Part shown: positions 24,413 to 34,583 of the stretch, in pieces
Layout of the letters: each line of letters starts with the position of its first letter
Position numbering within the stretch: the stretch's first letter is position 1
NCBI GenBank assembly: GCA_023525715.1
Contig: CM042015.1
Location: 87,599,250 to 87,663,249, forward strand
DNA: 64,000 nucleotides
Source: Cichorium intybus
Lineage: Eukaryota > Streptophyta > Magnoliopsida > Asterales > Asteraceae
Direction of reading: 5' to 3'
Position numbers and translations under genes: made by a program
Notes under the pieces: generated by a model
Database searches by the model: none
Told to the model about the DNA's origin: nothing
What the model saw: only the letters and a program-made list of their open reading frames with translations

Positions 24413-25967
24413 TGTAACACCCGACTTTTCAAAACAAATACACCCAAAAAAATTTCACTTTTAAAACATAGTTTTAACATACAAAACCATATAGTTAGGT
24501 ATATAAGTTATTACAAAATGGTACAAGTGTGTCAAGGAGTATAAAACAAAAGTAAACTCCTTCTAAGCCGGGCCGCTACTGACATCGTCTACATGCTCTA
24601 TGTCCTTAGCCATGAGCTACATCCTTACCCTTACCAGGGTCACGCTCACCTGCCGGGACATCACACACATACACTATGAGCTATAAAGCTTAATGAGTAA
24701 TCATATGAACAATTTAACATGTATAAGAAAAATAAGACAATTGAAGTCTCAATACAATGTAAATCCATGTTTGTTCATCATTTATACTATATAGCTCTTT
24801 TATGAAGTAAACCACAAGGTTTCAACCAAGTATGTCGGGCACTTAAACCTAACCTCCTTGCCACAGAGGCCGATTTATGTTGGACTATGAAGTCCAATCT
24901 CCTAGCCACGAAGACCGTTGTAATTTGGATACCATATCCAATCTCCTAGCCACAAAGGCCGTTAATATTTGGATATCAAATCCAATCTCCTAGCCACAAA
25001 GGCCGTTAATATTTGGATATCAAGTCCAATCTCCTAGCTACAAAGGTCGTTATAACCACATAGGTTTCTATCATATAATTCAGGTAATCAACCCAACTTC
25101 TAGACTACTAAGACCAACACCAAAAATTACTTAAAGTTGTAAGAATTCAATCAATACATATCATACTAGACATATATAGATTACTCACCTGGTTTGAAGT
25201 TCTATATAATCCTAACTAACACCAACAGTAAATATACGTGATTCTTCAACACTTTCCAGCACCTACACCACCATACACATACCAAGTAGAAGTGAATACC
25301 TTGTATTTCCACCATCAAAGCTTGAAGCTTGTTCACAACAGTTAAGGTTTGGTATTAGAAGCGTTTCATACACCCTGTTCAAGTGCTACTTGCACTAATC
25401 TATACTAATTACAGGTGGTTCACCATAACCACCTGAAATCAACCTAACCCAAACAAATCAACCACTCTATTGAGCTAGAAGAGTAATCTTACCTTCAAGA
25501 AGCGAGATATCAAAAATCACTTCAATCCTTCAAGTTCTAGCCTTCCAATTTGACTTCTAGATGGTTAAGGGAGTTTTTCTAAGGTTCTGGAGGTTTTATG
25601 ATCGAGTTTTTCTTTCCCAAAATAAAAGAAAACCGCACTTAAAAAGTACAGTCTGTGTGATTAGCGCGGCTAATGCCATAGTTGGCGACGCTATCTATGC
25701 TGCACGACCCGTGCTGATTTGTGCGACCCGTGTGAAGTTACTGGTTGCTTCTATCCACTTTTACACGACCAGTGTAAGTCCAAAACAGTTATGGACAATG
25801 TTTTTAAGCCATTTTACACGATCCGTGTATCCCCCTTTTGGCATTTTTAATACAAAAACTCTATCCAAAAGGTGTTCTAACCATCCAAACACTTATAATA
25901 TCATATTAAATCTTAATTACACTATGGTTAACATGGAAACACTTACCAAAAGTAACGTGGTGTTACA
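24413..25967. repeat. Solo LTR (Ty3/gypsy-type) with perfect TSD
   Basis: The 1555-bp block begins TGTAACACCCGAC and ends CGTGGTGTTACA. Its ends are inverted repeats (TGTAACACC) with TG...CA, and it is flanked by TACAT at 24408-24412 and 25968-25972. The undisturbed copy of the host duplication (24116-24135) has one continuous site. It contains the motif GCGCGGCTAATG and ACACGATCCGTGT-type palindromes near 25660-25830. The GCTAA motif lies near the start of the 6579 LTR and near the end of this one, so the two may lie in opposite orientation (inference). Confidence 0.9.
24849..25068. repeat. 44-bp tandem repeat, five copies, in the solo LTR
   Basis: Units begin at about 24849, 24893, 24937, 24981 and 25025 with TCCAATCTCCTAGCCAC-like sequence. 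The first copy is the most diverged and the last is changed after its first half. Confidence 0.9.
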
Positions 25968-26025
25968 TACATATAATAAATGCTAAGTGATGATATGTAA
26001 GAAGCATGAGTTGTGTAAGAGGGAG

Positions 26026-26449
26026 GTTGGTAAGCAATTTCCCCATCCCTTTGACTAAATGGCCAGCAAGAGAGAGAAATAATCCACTTTCCCAAACTAG
26101 ATGTACTAATGTAACTAGAAAGTTAAATGGAAACCACAGTGTCCAAAAACTTATACATGACTTATTAAATCATACTAGATGATATAAAACTAGTTTTTAC
26201 TCTCTTGATTTATTATTTTCATAAAATAATAATTATCTCCTAATTAAATACAAGAGTTGATTATTTATTAATAATCATATTAATAATAAATATTCAATAT
26301 GTGCTAACTTGCTTAAGGTGTGACCCTATAGGATCATATGTTATTGGCGAACGTCATTGAAAAATGATTATGGAGCATATAGATCTAATACTCGGTGCTC
26401 AAAAAACTGAGTCTTTTCCATAAATTCAGTAGTGTATTGTTATATTGTT
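26026..26449. other. Intergenic DNA, nothing recognised
   Basis: AT-rich; no ORF or known element end seen. Confidence 0.4.
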
Positions 26450-27035
26450 TTTTATCCTTGCTCCAAACACATAAATTCCTCCTCAAAGTGTCTAACCGCT
26501 ACGCTAGAGTAATAGTCTTCACAAAATTTAATCTTAAACTGCTCCCACATCAACGTGCGGACTAACTCAGGTCCAAGCGTACTGCTCGTCCATTCCCACC
26601 AAAAATAGGCTCATTCACGTAGTTAGTTCGTATCATATTCTACTTTATCTTTCTTTGCACATTTACATGTTCGAAATATTTTCTCGGTATGCATGATCCA
26701 TGTCATTGCAGTTATCGGAACGACTACCCCCGTGAACTCAGTCAGATGAAAATCAAGGAAAGCTTTATAAGTACACTCGCTTCCCTTTGGTCCCCTTACA
26801 TTCGGAACAATTATCGGGCGATCGTGTCCCTTTTTATTGTCGTTTCTATTTGTGGCTCAACTACCATGGGTAATATACCTCGTATTGCCCCCATAACCCC
26901 CTGAACAATTATTTCCCAAAGGTTCAACTGACGCCCAAGCAGTTCCTCGTTCACTAGCTGACGCCTTGAACCTTAAGACTTGACTCGACCTTTTCGTGAG
27001 CCACCTCGTCCCTTTGTACTCCTCGTACTCACCAT
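26450..27035 (-). pseudogene. LTR-retrotransposon gag fragment
   Basis: Read on the minus strand from a possible ATG near 27031, the translation starts with a basic MVSTRSTKGRGGSRKGR-like N-terminus. Past several stops it gives a typical gag core: ITWMMHTEKIF-like sequence near 26700, then CKCAKKDKVEYA-like, then MWEQFKIKFCEDYY-like near 26540. The order and motifs suit a Ty3/gypsy gag. There is no pol beyond it and no paired LTR, so it is a truncated relic. The exact lineage cannot be told from this fragment. Confidence 0.6.
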
Positions 27036-28380
27036 CCTTTTAACAACATGAATCAAACCAATTTAGTATCCCATATCCCCTACCGATATCATAATCAATA
27101 TATACTCACAAAATTAGCAATCACCCTACTACTGTACGACTCCAACAATGACTAGCAATCACTCGTATCTTCTCGTCGTCTCAGTTTAAGTCTAAAGACC
27201 TACAATCAAATGTCTAGTTCACTTAAACCACGACTCCCTTCGTCTCCGTTTCTCGACTTCAGATCCAGTATGAACGTTCGCTCTAGACCTCCCGTTCCGA
27301 CTGCGGGGGGATGTTAGTCGTATCCTTGCTATATATTTTCCCTTGTATTTTGGGGTTGTGGCCGGTTGTATTCTTATCCCATTATGTTGTAGCCCATTTG
27401 TATGTTCTCTTGTATATATTGTCCCTTGTTTTGCAACGTTGAGTTTATGGGGAAATAATACATTCACATGTTTTGTATGGTTCATGCCATGTTTTATTTT
27501 TGCCATTTATGTTTTCTAATTTGATCGAAAGTGTATTAAATACAATAATAATGACGATTTAACAATTTCCATGTGAAATCCAAGTCAACAAAACCATGAT
27601 TACTAAAGAATTACCATATGATCAATTTGAATCATTACTTGTTATTGGAATAAATGTTTAAACATCACTTCTCGAGTCAACATACCAACAATAGAAAGAT
27701 TCCCTAGTGCAATGTCAAGTTCTTGAAGAATCAAGATGTTATAAGACATACTGATACAAGTTATTTGTTTGTCATCCATTTGACGACTTCAACTACCCAT
27801 GCAACTTGCTTCCTAGTACTCGAATCACCTCCATTAATGCCAAGAAACCCCGCTATTAAGCCTTAAAACAATCAATAAGTCATGTTGAAATATCATATTG
27901 CGTCAACCCCTAATCGATTGTTGCAAGCGGCTCAAGTAACCTTGTTTTTCTTGTAATTAAGTGAAGATGCTATACTATTCACTAATTCGCACCCCATTTA
28001 AAATAAAGTATGGTTGACTATGGTGCACCTTTGTTATGTTGAACCTACAGATATAAACGTATGATATACGTCGTTCTTTGAATGAATTCAAGAAAATATA
28101 TAAAAAAATTATAATGTAGAAAATATTTTTTGGTTGGAATGTGGAGGAAATGAAACTAAAAACAATTAGGCACCCTTCTTTGGTTTCTTAAATTCTCACA
28201 ATTCGGATCTAGGTCCCATAGAATGTTAACAGCACCACGAGGGAATAGTAACATAAATGCGTGTGTTTGATTTCTTTATTGCCCTCCACCTAAACTCCAT
28301 AGACCATATTATAGGAATATGTACAATCTCTAATTTCCGGTACCTACTCTTGTACCTTGCAAACGACTTAATTGGATCAT
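27036..28380. other. Intergenic DNA upstream of the peptide gene
   Basis: No gene seen. At 27303-27312 a run of G followed by ATGTTAGTCG resembles a polypurine tract joined to a copia LTR start; the stretch to about 27520 could be LTR-derived, but no end or TSD was found. Confidence 0.35.
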
Positions 28381-28388
28381 ATACATAC

Positions 28389-28390
<2 letters not shown>

Positions 28391-28422
<32 letters not shown>
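28391..28422. repeat. (TC)n microsatellite in the peptide-gene leader region
   Basis: About 16 TC units lying 70-100 bp before the start codon at 28495. CT-rich leaders are common in plant genes; any regulatory role is inference. Confidence 0.9.
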
Positions 28423-28424
<2 letters not shown>

Positions 28425-28494
28425 GATACATACTTCTTATAGAAGTCAGCACAAAATCCCATTAAAGATCCAGTACTGATTCAACATTCGACTC

Positions 28495-28914
28495 ATGGGG
28501 GTCTGTAGGGTTTTCAGGAACGTCGTCTTTTTCCTCCTCTTCATACTGTTACTCTTCATCTCTTCCTCTTCCTTCAAGATCATCTCCTCCGCTGCACCGT
28601 CACCACCACCGCGGCCACCAACTTACTCGGTGATCAAGAACAAGAAAACGTCGTCCACTTTCTTGATTTACAGCAAACACCATAAAAGAAGACAGGTCTT
28701 GTTCACTAACAAGAACAGAAAACGATCAGAAACGATGAAGAACAGCAAGAACAAAGATGTAGTCGATCGGGATGATAGGGTTTTCTCCGTCATGCTTCCC
28801 AAGGGTAATGTGCCACCTTCTGGTTCATCTTCTTGCCACAATGACTACCCTGATTCCGTTGCTAGTCTCTGCGCGCTATCGAGTCGTAAACCTCAAAATA
28901 TAGAAGACCCGTGA
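28495..28914 (+). CDS. IDA-LIKE (IDL) secreted signalling peptide precursor
   Basis: An intronless frame of 139 residues. Residues 7-32 are strongly hydrophobic (FRNVVFFLLFILLLFISSS) and form a signal peptide, so the product should enter the secretory pathway. The middle is basic and of low conservation, with Pro, Lys, Arg and Ser. Near the C-terminus is MLPKGNVPPSGSSSCHN, which aligns with the EPIP motif of INFLORESCENCE DEFICIENT IN ABSCISSION and IDL precursors (LPKG, then P-x-P-P-S-G/A-P-S and HN). In that family the processed peptide is secreted and sensed by HAESA-type receptor kinases in cell separation and related responses. Two things differ from IDA: the usual P after SG is S, and the basic residue before HN is C. 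The motif is followed by 26 more residues, unlike IDA itself where it is close to the end. The start was chosen because the signal peptide begins there. A CT-rich leader lies upstream. Family placement is likely; the exact member is not known. Confidence 0.7.
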   Translation: MGVCRVFRNVVFFLLFILLLFISSSSFKIISSAAPSPPPRPPTYSVIKNKKTSSTFLIYSKHHKRRQVLFTNKNRKRSETMKNSKNKDVVDRDDRVFSVMLPKGNVPPSGSSSCHNDYPDSVASLCALSSRKPQNIEDP

Positions 28915-29369
28915 TCGATCGATCTTGGAAGCTGCTTCTTCTTCTTTTTTGAGTTCACGTGTGGGCAATCTGTAGATAAATTTTCTTTTTTGTGCAATGA
29001 GCAGATGGCACACACTTATATGATCTTCTTTTTGAGTTCGGATTATAGATGTAATTTTCGTTAAGAGCTGAAGTATAAGAAAATTAACGAAATGAAGGAA
29101 TGAGTTTCATGTTATTTTGCAATTTAATATCATTTTTTAGAACGGCTGCAATTTAATATTCATAGTTTTGGTGTAATACAAAACTGATTATTATGAATTC
29201 AAATTATGTAACCGTGGGAAGCTCAATCGGGCCCCAGTTTTCGACCCAAAACCAGCTCAGCAAAAGTCCAATTTTTTGGCGGACCAGTCGGGTCATACGT
29301 AGCCCAATCGCTTTCAGACCGGTTTAGTATATTACTGGCCAATGTGCAAAAAAATCGTATTATATTAAA

Positions 29370-29408
<39 letters not shown>

Positions 29409-29923
29409 TCGGTCGGATTTAACCAAGTTTTATTGGATAGGGTTTTTCGGACTTCACGTTGGATATTATCAGATTTCAGACCTGATCGGCTTTATCCATT
29501 TGGATTATTTCGGATTTTCGATGGAAATGATAGAAATTCTTCCTAGATAAAAACTCGGCTCCAAAACTAGATTTCAATATTTTAAGATATCTAACATTCC
29601 GCTTGACTACTACTACTCAAACTCGAACATGTATCGGTAACATATAATATCACATTATCACCAATAACAAATAGTAAGCTTAAAGTTTAGCAAGTAACAA
29701 TATGTAAAACAGTAAAAGTTCTAACAATGCATAAAACAACTCATCAAAATAAAACACAACAATGTAAAAGCCGATTAGTGTAGAATAACATGCATAGAAA
29801 ACCATGCTACTTGTCCTAACTACTCCGACCCATTTGATATTTTTGTGCATGTATCTAAGGCATATTGCTACTTATCTCTTTACATCATTACTTGAATATT
29901 AGATCATACTTTGTAGTCATTCA
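28915..29923. other. Intergenic DNA with a poly(T) run
   Basis: Contains the 3' flank of the peptide gene. At 29371-29405 there is a run of 35 T. The flanking stretches at 29215-29350 and 29406-29560 are GC-richer and resemble repeat DNA, but no ends were matched. No gene seen. Confidence 0.5.
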
Positions 29924-31061
29924 CAGGCCCGGCCCTGACATTTTGGAGGCCTTGTGCAAACATCAAAGGAGGCCCCATAAATTTTTTTTGTACATTATTA
30001 TTAAGTAAATCTTTACTGCCAAATTCAAAACTCAATATTGATAATAAAGAGATTGTAAATCCACCACATCAGCATCATATACGAGTCTTCACTCATTAGT
30101 AACTGAAACTGTGATAATATACTTTCAAAAGAAGATCAGTAGCCAGTATATTACTATTTTCTAAATATCGACATTCTATCATTTTTAGAAACAATTCATC
30201 TATTACATTTTCATAAGTAATATTCTTAAGAAACTGATTCTTAATTGAAATAAAAGCCAAAGCATTTAATCAGTCCCGATACATAGTAAATCGCAAATAA
30301 AATTCTAAACGTTTTAGTTTTGAAAAGATTTTATTGTTATTTCAATCTTTTTAAGGATTAGAGACAGTGATAGACACATGTAGTACACAAACCGAAAAAC
30401 AAATAACCGTGTTTTTGACTTTATATACTTCATCATGAATTCATAAATAAATCATTCAAAAAACATGAGCATTCATCTTTCGAGAGAAAGTATGGTAGTC
30501 ATGTTAGAAAATAGAAAGAAACTGAAGACATTAACCTGTTCAGTAAAGCAAGTCAATGAGAGGCTGAAGACATGCAAAATATCGAGCAACAAAAACAACA
30601 GTTTCTGGTGAAATAATAAACAACATTTTTCGATGATTTACTGGCATCGTAACTTATCACAATTAGGTTTTGATTTTTGTAGATTTGTTTTCTTTAGTTT
30701 CCGGTGGATTTTATAGAAATTAAAAAACATTGTTGAAAATTGTTCTAAGAAACAGAATCCCTATTTTTATTGGATGTAGATTCCTTCATTTAATTGCTAA
30801 TAAACAGGTTTAGTATTTGTGATAAGTTTTTGATTTTTTGTTTTTCCTTAGTTTTTTATTAATAAAATGACTTACAAATTATAACCAAAGGTTGTATTGT
30901 TTATTAGTAATTGTCAGACTAATTTTCTTTAATAATAAAAAGGATATATTTTTTAAGAAAACATATACCATAACTATAGATATTCTCTAGAATTCTGAGG
31001 CCCCTTATGAATGGAGGCCCCGTGCGACCGCACCACCGGCACACCCCCAGGGCCGCCACTG
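29924..31061. mobile_element. Non-autonomous hAT element
   Basis: The 1138-bp element starts CAGGCCCGGCCCTG and ends CAGGGCCGCCACTG, imperfect 14-bp inverted ends of hAT type. The 8-bp flanks are GTCATTCA (29916-29923) and GTCGTTCA (31062-31069), one mismatch. Subterminal GGAGGCC motifs occur at both ends in inverted orientation. The interior is AT-rich with no transposase frame, so it depends on an element elsewhere. Confidence 0.88.
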
Positions 31062-31069
31062 GTCGTTCA

Positions 31070-32673
31070 TAATAGAGTATAAAATACGCCCCACAATAGA
31101 TTCTATCTGGACATTCATGCATTAGCTCTTTCAAGAGCTTGTCACACGTCTCGCAAAAGCTCATACTTGAGCATAAACATGTCCCACAATATAACTATTC
31201 TTTTATTAGTCTCAACATGAAAAGTCACTGAGTATACATTGTATATTAGTGTATTCAACACACACATACACATAGATAATTATGATTACTACATGAAACC
31301 AAACTAATCTTAAAGTTACTCACCTAAATGACCATACTCGATGCCTCTAAGACTCTTACACTCATACTTTGTTTCCCACATCTATAGAAATCATAATATG
31401 CATATCATCGTTACATATTACATGTATTGAGTATCCAAATCACTTTGTACAAACATCACACAAAATCCCACAATACACTTTTAACATTATATTTTCTTTT
31501 TACATTCTTGCCATTAAATTTCCATACTTGACATACATCACATACCATCCACTTTTAGCTACAAATTATTATTTTTATTCATCAAATAATGATGTACAAA
31601 ACAATTATCATCGGTATTTATTTCTTTCAATTCCAACAAAGTTCACTTCTAAAGCTTCCAATTATAGCAACTTACTTTCCATAAATAAATTACACCCATT
31701 TAAGGTATTCGAAGTTGCCCTATCTTGTTTTAAACATGTATTTTTTAACAATATTTTTCCATAAAATGGTATCCTACATTACTATTTTCAGCACATAGTT
31801 TCCATTTTTTTTACCATTTAATCATATAAATATAAAAGAATACCTTAGACATACATTTCCATAATTATACTCGTAAATAGAATCATACTTTCAAACTTTC
31901 CAAATTTAGAAATTTTGTTCCATCTAAGATTTAATACATTGCAATAAATAACTTATTATCGTTTGTTCAATGTCCACACACCAAAATGTCTATTTATTTT
32001 ATTACTTAAGTCTTACATACACATATCATGCTAACTAACTTCCTTCTTTGTTCCTTTTATTGTCATTTTTATCCAAATTTGCATTTGCAATGCATTTATA
32101 GTTAGCACATACCAATTCTATATTAATTTTTAACTTTAATAAAGTTTACAAAACACACTAAGTTATCTATTTACTCAATTCCCATCTCAAGTAATGCCCA
32201 CATGTTTTAACATTTTGTGAAATTCATTCCATATTTATGTGTACACCATTTTGGTAAAACAAATAAGAAATTCTATGGTAGCATTTCAAAGTATGTTGTT
32301 AAAACCATACTTCAATACAAAATTGTCCACTTATTACAATCTTACCAAAAAAAAAATGCTCAAATTACACTAAACTCTTTAATTTTTTTTAAATATTTAT
32401 TACTTCTTTATGTTCAATTCTATAAATTATATTGTTTCAACTAAATATTTAGCAACATACACTAAATAGCAACATACTTTCTGAACATATAATTTTATAT
32501 CTAAATTCTACACACTTGCTTAACTTTACTTAGTATAATACATATTTATAACTAATCATATGGTTTATGGTAAATTGATTTACTAAAAAATCAACAATAT
32601 TTTCTTTAAACATTCTTATGCTATAATCAACATAAATCCAAAACAGTTCTTAAACATTAGCCTCCAAGACAAC

Positions 32674-32676
<3 letters not shown>
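31070..32676. other. Intergenic AT-rich DNA, no gene seen
   Basis: Very AT-rich. The 131-residue frame at 31369-31764 and the frame at 32217-32444 have no recognisable domain. Confidence 0.5.

Positions 32677-32760
<84 letters not shown>
32677..32760. repeat. (TA)n tract
   Basis: About 42 TA units, left boundary of the element at 32761. Confidence 0.95.
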
Positions 32761-32762
<2 letters not shown>

Positions 32763-33074
32763 ATGTTGTAAAAATCGTTTGACGGTAGCTTGGCGGTCAA
32801 GTGAGGTTAAGCGATTAATCGGAGACCCTAAATTATAAAGAAAATCATTTAAAAATATATAAATATAACAAAATATCAAAGTTTGATATATTTTATTCTA
32901 AGATACACATCAAGGATTATATATTTGTTTATTTTTATTATTTAATATTGATTTTTCCAGTTTTCTTGAGTTATTAGAGAGTGTTTGTGTCGTCATTTAA
33001 AAAAAATAAAAAAAATAATAATAAAGTTAAAGAATGACCGCCAAGACCGATTAATTGGCTGTCAAAGCCGGTTT

Positions 33075-33077
<3 letters not shown>
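32761..33077. mobile_element. TA-flanked foldback element A
   Basis: A 317-bp segment bounded on both sides by long TA tracts. Its ends are imperfect inverted repeats: GCTTGGCGGTC...GCGATTAATCGG near 32790-32822 and CCGCCAAGACCGATTAATTGG near 33038-33060. There is no coding sequence. Target duplications cannot be seen in TA repeats. Confidence 0.5.

Positions 33078-33165
<88 letters not shown>
33078..33165. repeat. (TA)n tract
   Basis: About 44 TA units between elements A and B. Confidence 0.95.
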
Positions 33166-33167
<2 letters not shown>

Positions 33168-33511
33168 TTCGGTTCCGGTGATGACTCTTTTTTCGGTGAG
33201 GACTCGTAAGGACACCTTAAAAAATTGAAAAAAATATAAAAAAATACAAATTATAAAATCGAGAATAGTACTGTATCATTATCAAAAAAATTGAAAAAAA
33301 TTTGGATCATTGAAAAAAGTAATGATCCAATTTTTCTTATTTATTTTGGATCATTGGATCATTATAATAAAATAATGATCCAAAAGTTTTTTTTCGAATC
33401 TTTTTTCCTCAAATATAGTACTATGATCCGTTTTATTATGCATATTTTTTTTCAATCTTTTAAGGTGTCCTCACGAGTCCTCACCGAAAAAAGAGTCATC
33501 ACCCGATCCTG

Positions 33512-33513
<2 letters not shown>
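33166..33513. mobile_element. TA-flanked foldback element B
   Basis: A 348-bp segment with nearly perfect inverted ends of about 50 bp. The left arm has GTGATGACTCTTTTTTCGGT then GAGGACTCGTAAGGACACCTTA; the right arm is its complement, with one change in GAGGACTCGTGAGGAC. Both ends abut TA tracts. Small enough to be a MITE; the interior is A/T-rich. Confidence 0.8.
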
Positions 33514-33572
<59 letters not shown>

Positions 33573-33589
33573 TTATAACTTTGTATACC

Positions 33590-33628
<39 letters not shown>

Positions 33629-33655
33629 TTATAACTTTGTATACCATTATATACT
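33514..33655. repeat. (TA)n tracts with a duplicated 30-bp spacer
   Basis: Two TA tracts alternate with two copies of AAATAAATTTATAACTTTG followed by TATACCATTATATA (about 33566 and 33620). The pattern suggests unequal exchange between TA tracts. Confidence 0.9.
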
Positions 33656-34583
33656 AGACCAAAACAATAATATCTTCAACTAACTATCCAACATCCAAGT
33701 TGATAAATTTCTAGGATATTCCAAAATTTAACTTTTATGATATTTTGACCATTTAGGTAAGATTGGAGGTTGAAAAGGATCACTGCTATCTTGTTAGAGC
33801 CGCCACAGACCACTAGAACTAGTGTTACCAACCACCACAACTTCAATACATCTATTGCCTCCTCTTATTATTCTTGTTGTTGTAGTCTCTTCTATCCATA
33901 TATCTTTCTTTCTCCTATTGATTGTGATATTTCTTTCTCTATTGGTTTTGTTCTTCTTCTTTCCCTTTTTTCCCTATTGGTTTTGTTCTTCTTCTTTCCC
34001 TCGTTTTTGCTTGTTTTCATCACACGCAAACATACACAAGGTGTACATATGCGTATTTTTTTGTTTTGCCTCCCCGAATTGGCACCCCAAGTATTTTATG
34101 TCTTCTTTTTTCCTTTATCTCCTTTTAACTTGTTAATAAATAAACAAATTTTATGTTTTTCACTTATCATTTTTATATATTTAGTAATTAATCAAAACTA
34201 TCAACATTTGTATTTTAACCCACTTCATATATTTATTTTACAAATAAGTTAGCTCTTAATCATATTAAAACTCAGTTAAGGTTATCACTTTCTAAATCCA
34301 ATGAATCAATGTTTTTTTTTTCAAAATCAAGTTTAGAACTCTCTATTAAAACACCAAAAACTCACTTTCATATTTAAAATCATTAAAAACTACATCCAAA
34401 ACACAAAACTAAGCCTAATACATTATAAAAAATCTACTTCCATAAGATATATGGATGCATTCATGAAGCTAGGGTTTCAACCCACCATTAAAGTTTAAAA
34501 AACACAATTTTTGATCACAGAGATGAACTTACATCATTGAACTACTATTATAAACTTAGAATCAACACTAAGCTTGATCTAAT
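33656..34583. other. Intergenic DNA, no gene seen
   Basis: The hydrophobic frames at 33770-34252 and 33822-34136 overlap in a CT/TTC-rich stretch with an internal repeat (CTATTGGTTTTGTTCTTCTT twice) and are unlikely to be genes. Confidence 0.5.

Larger units (their letters stand above)
23856..26025. repeat. Tandem duplication of about 305 bp, second copy split by an LTR
   Basis: Copy 1 (about 23856-24158) and copy 2 (about 24161-24412 continued at 25968-26025) share long identical stretches, for example AGTGCTTAACACAATTAA and TTTTTTGGTCTTACACTTTC. Copy 2 has small deletions and carries the solo LTR at 24413-25967. Copy 1 therefore shows the sequence of the empty site. Confidence 0.88.

Noticed and set aside
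24849..25068. 44-bp repeats as a CRISPR-like array
   Set aside because: Units are contiguous with no unique spacers, they lie inside an LTR, and the DNA is from a plant nucleus.
27303..27520. Copia 3' LTR start after a G-rich polypurine tract
   Set aside because: Only one suggestive junction (a G run then TGTTAGTCG); no LTR end, partner LTR or duplication was found, so it is not called as a feature.
33770..34252. Hydrophobic 160-residue frame as a membrane protein
   Set aside because: Composition follows a TTC/CTT-rich stretch with an internal direct repeat, a second frame over the same bases is equally open, and no family motif is seen.
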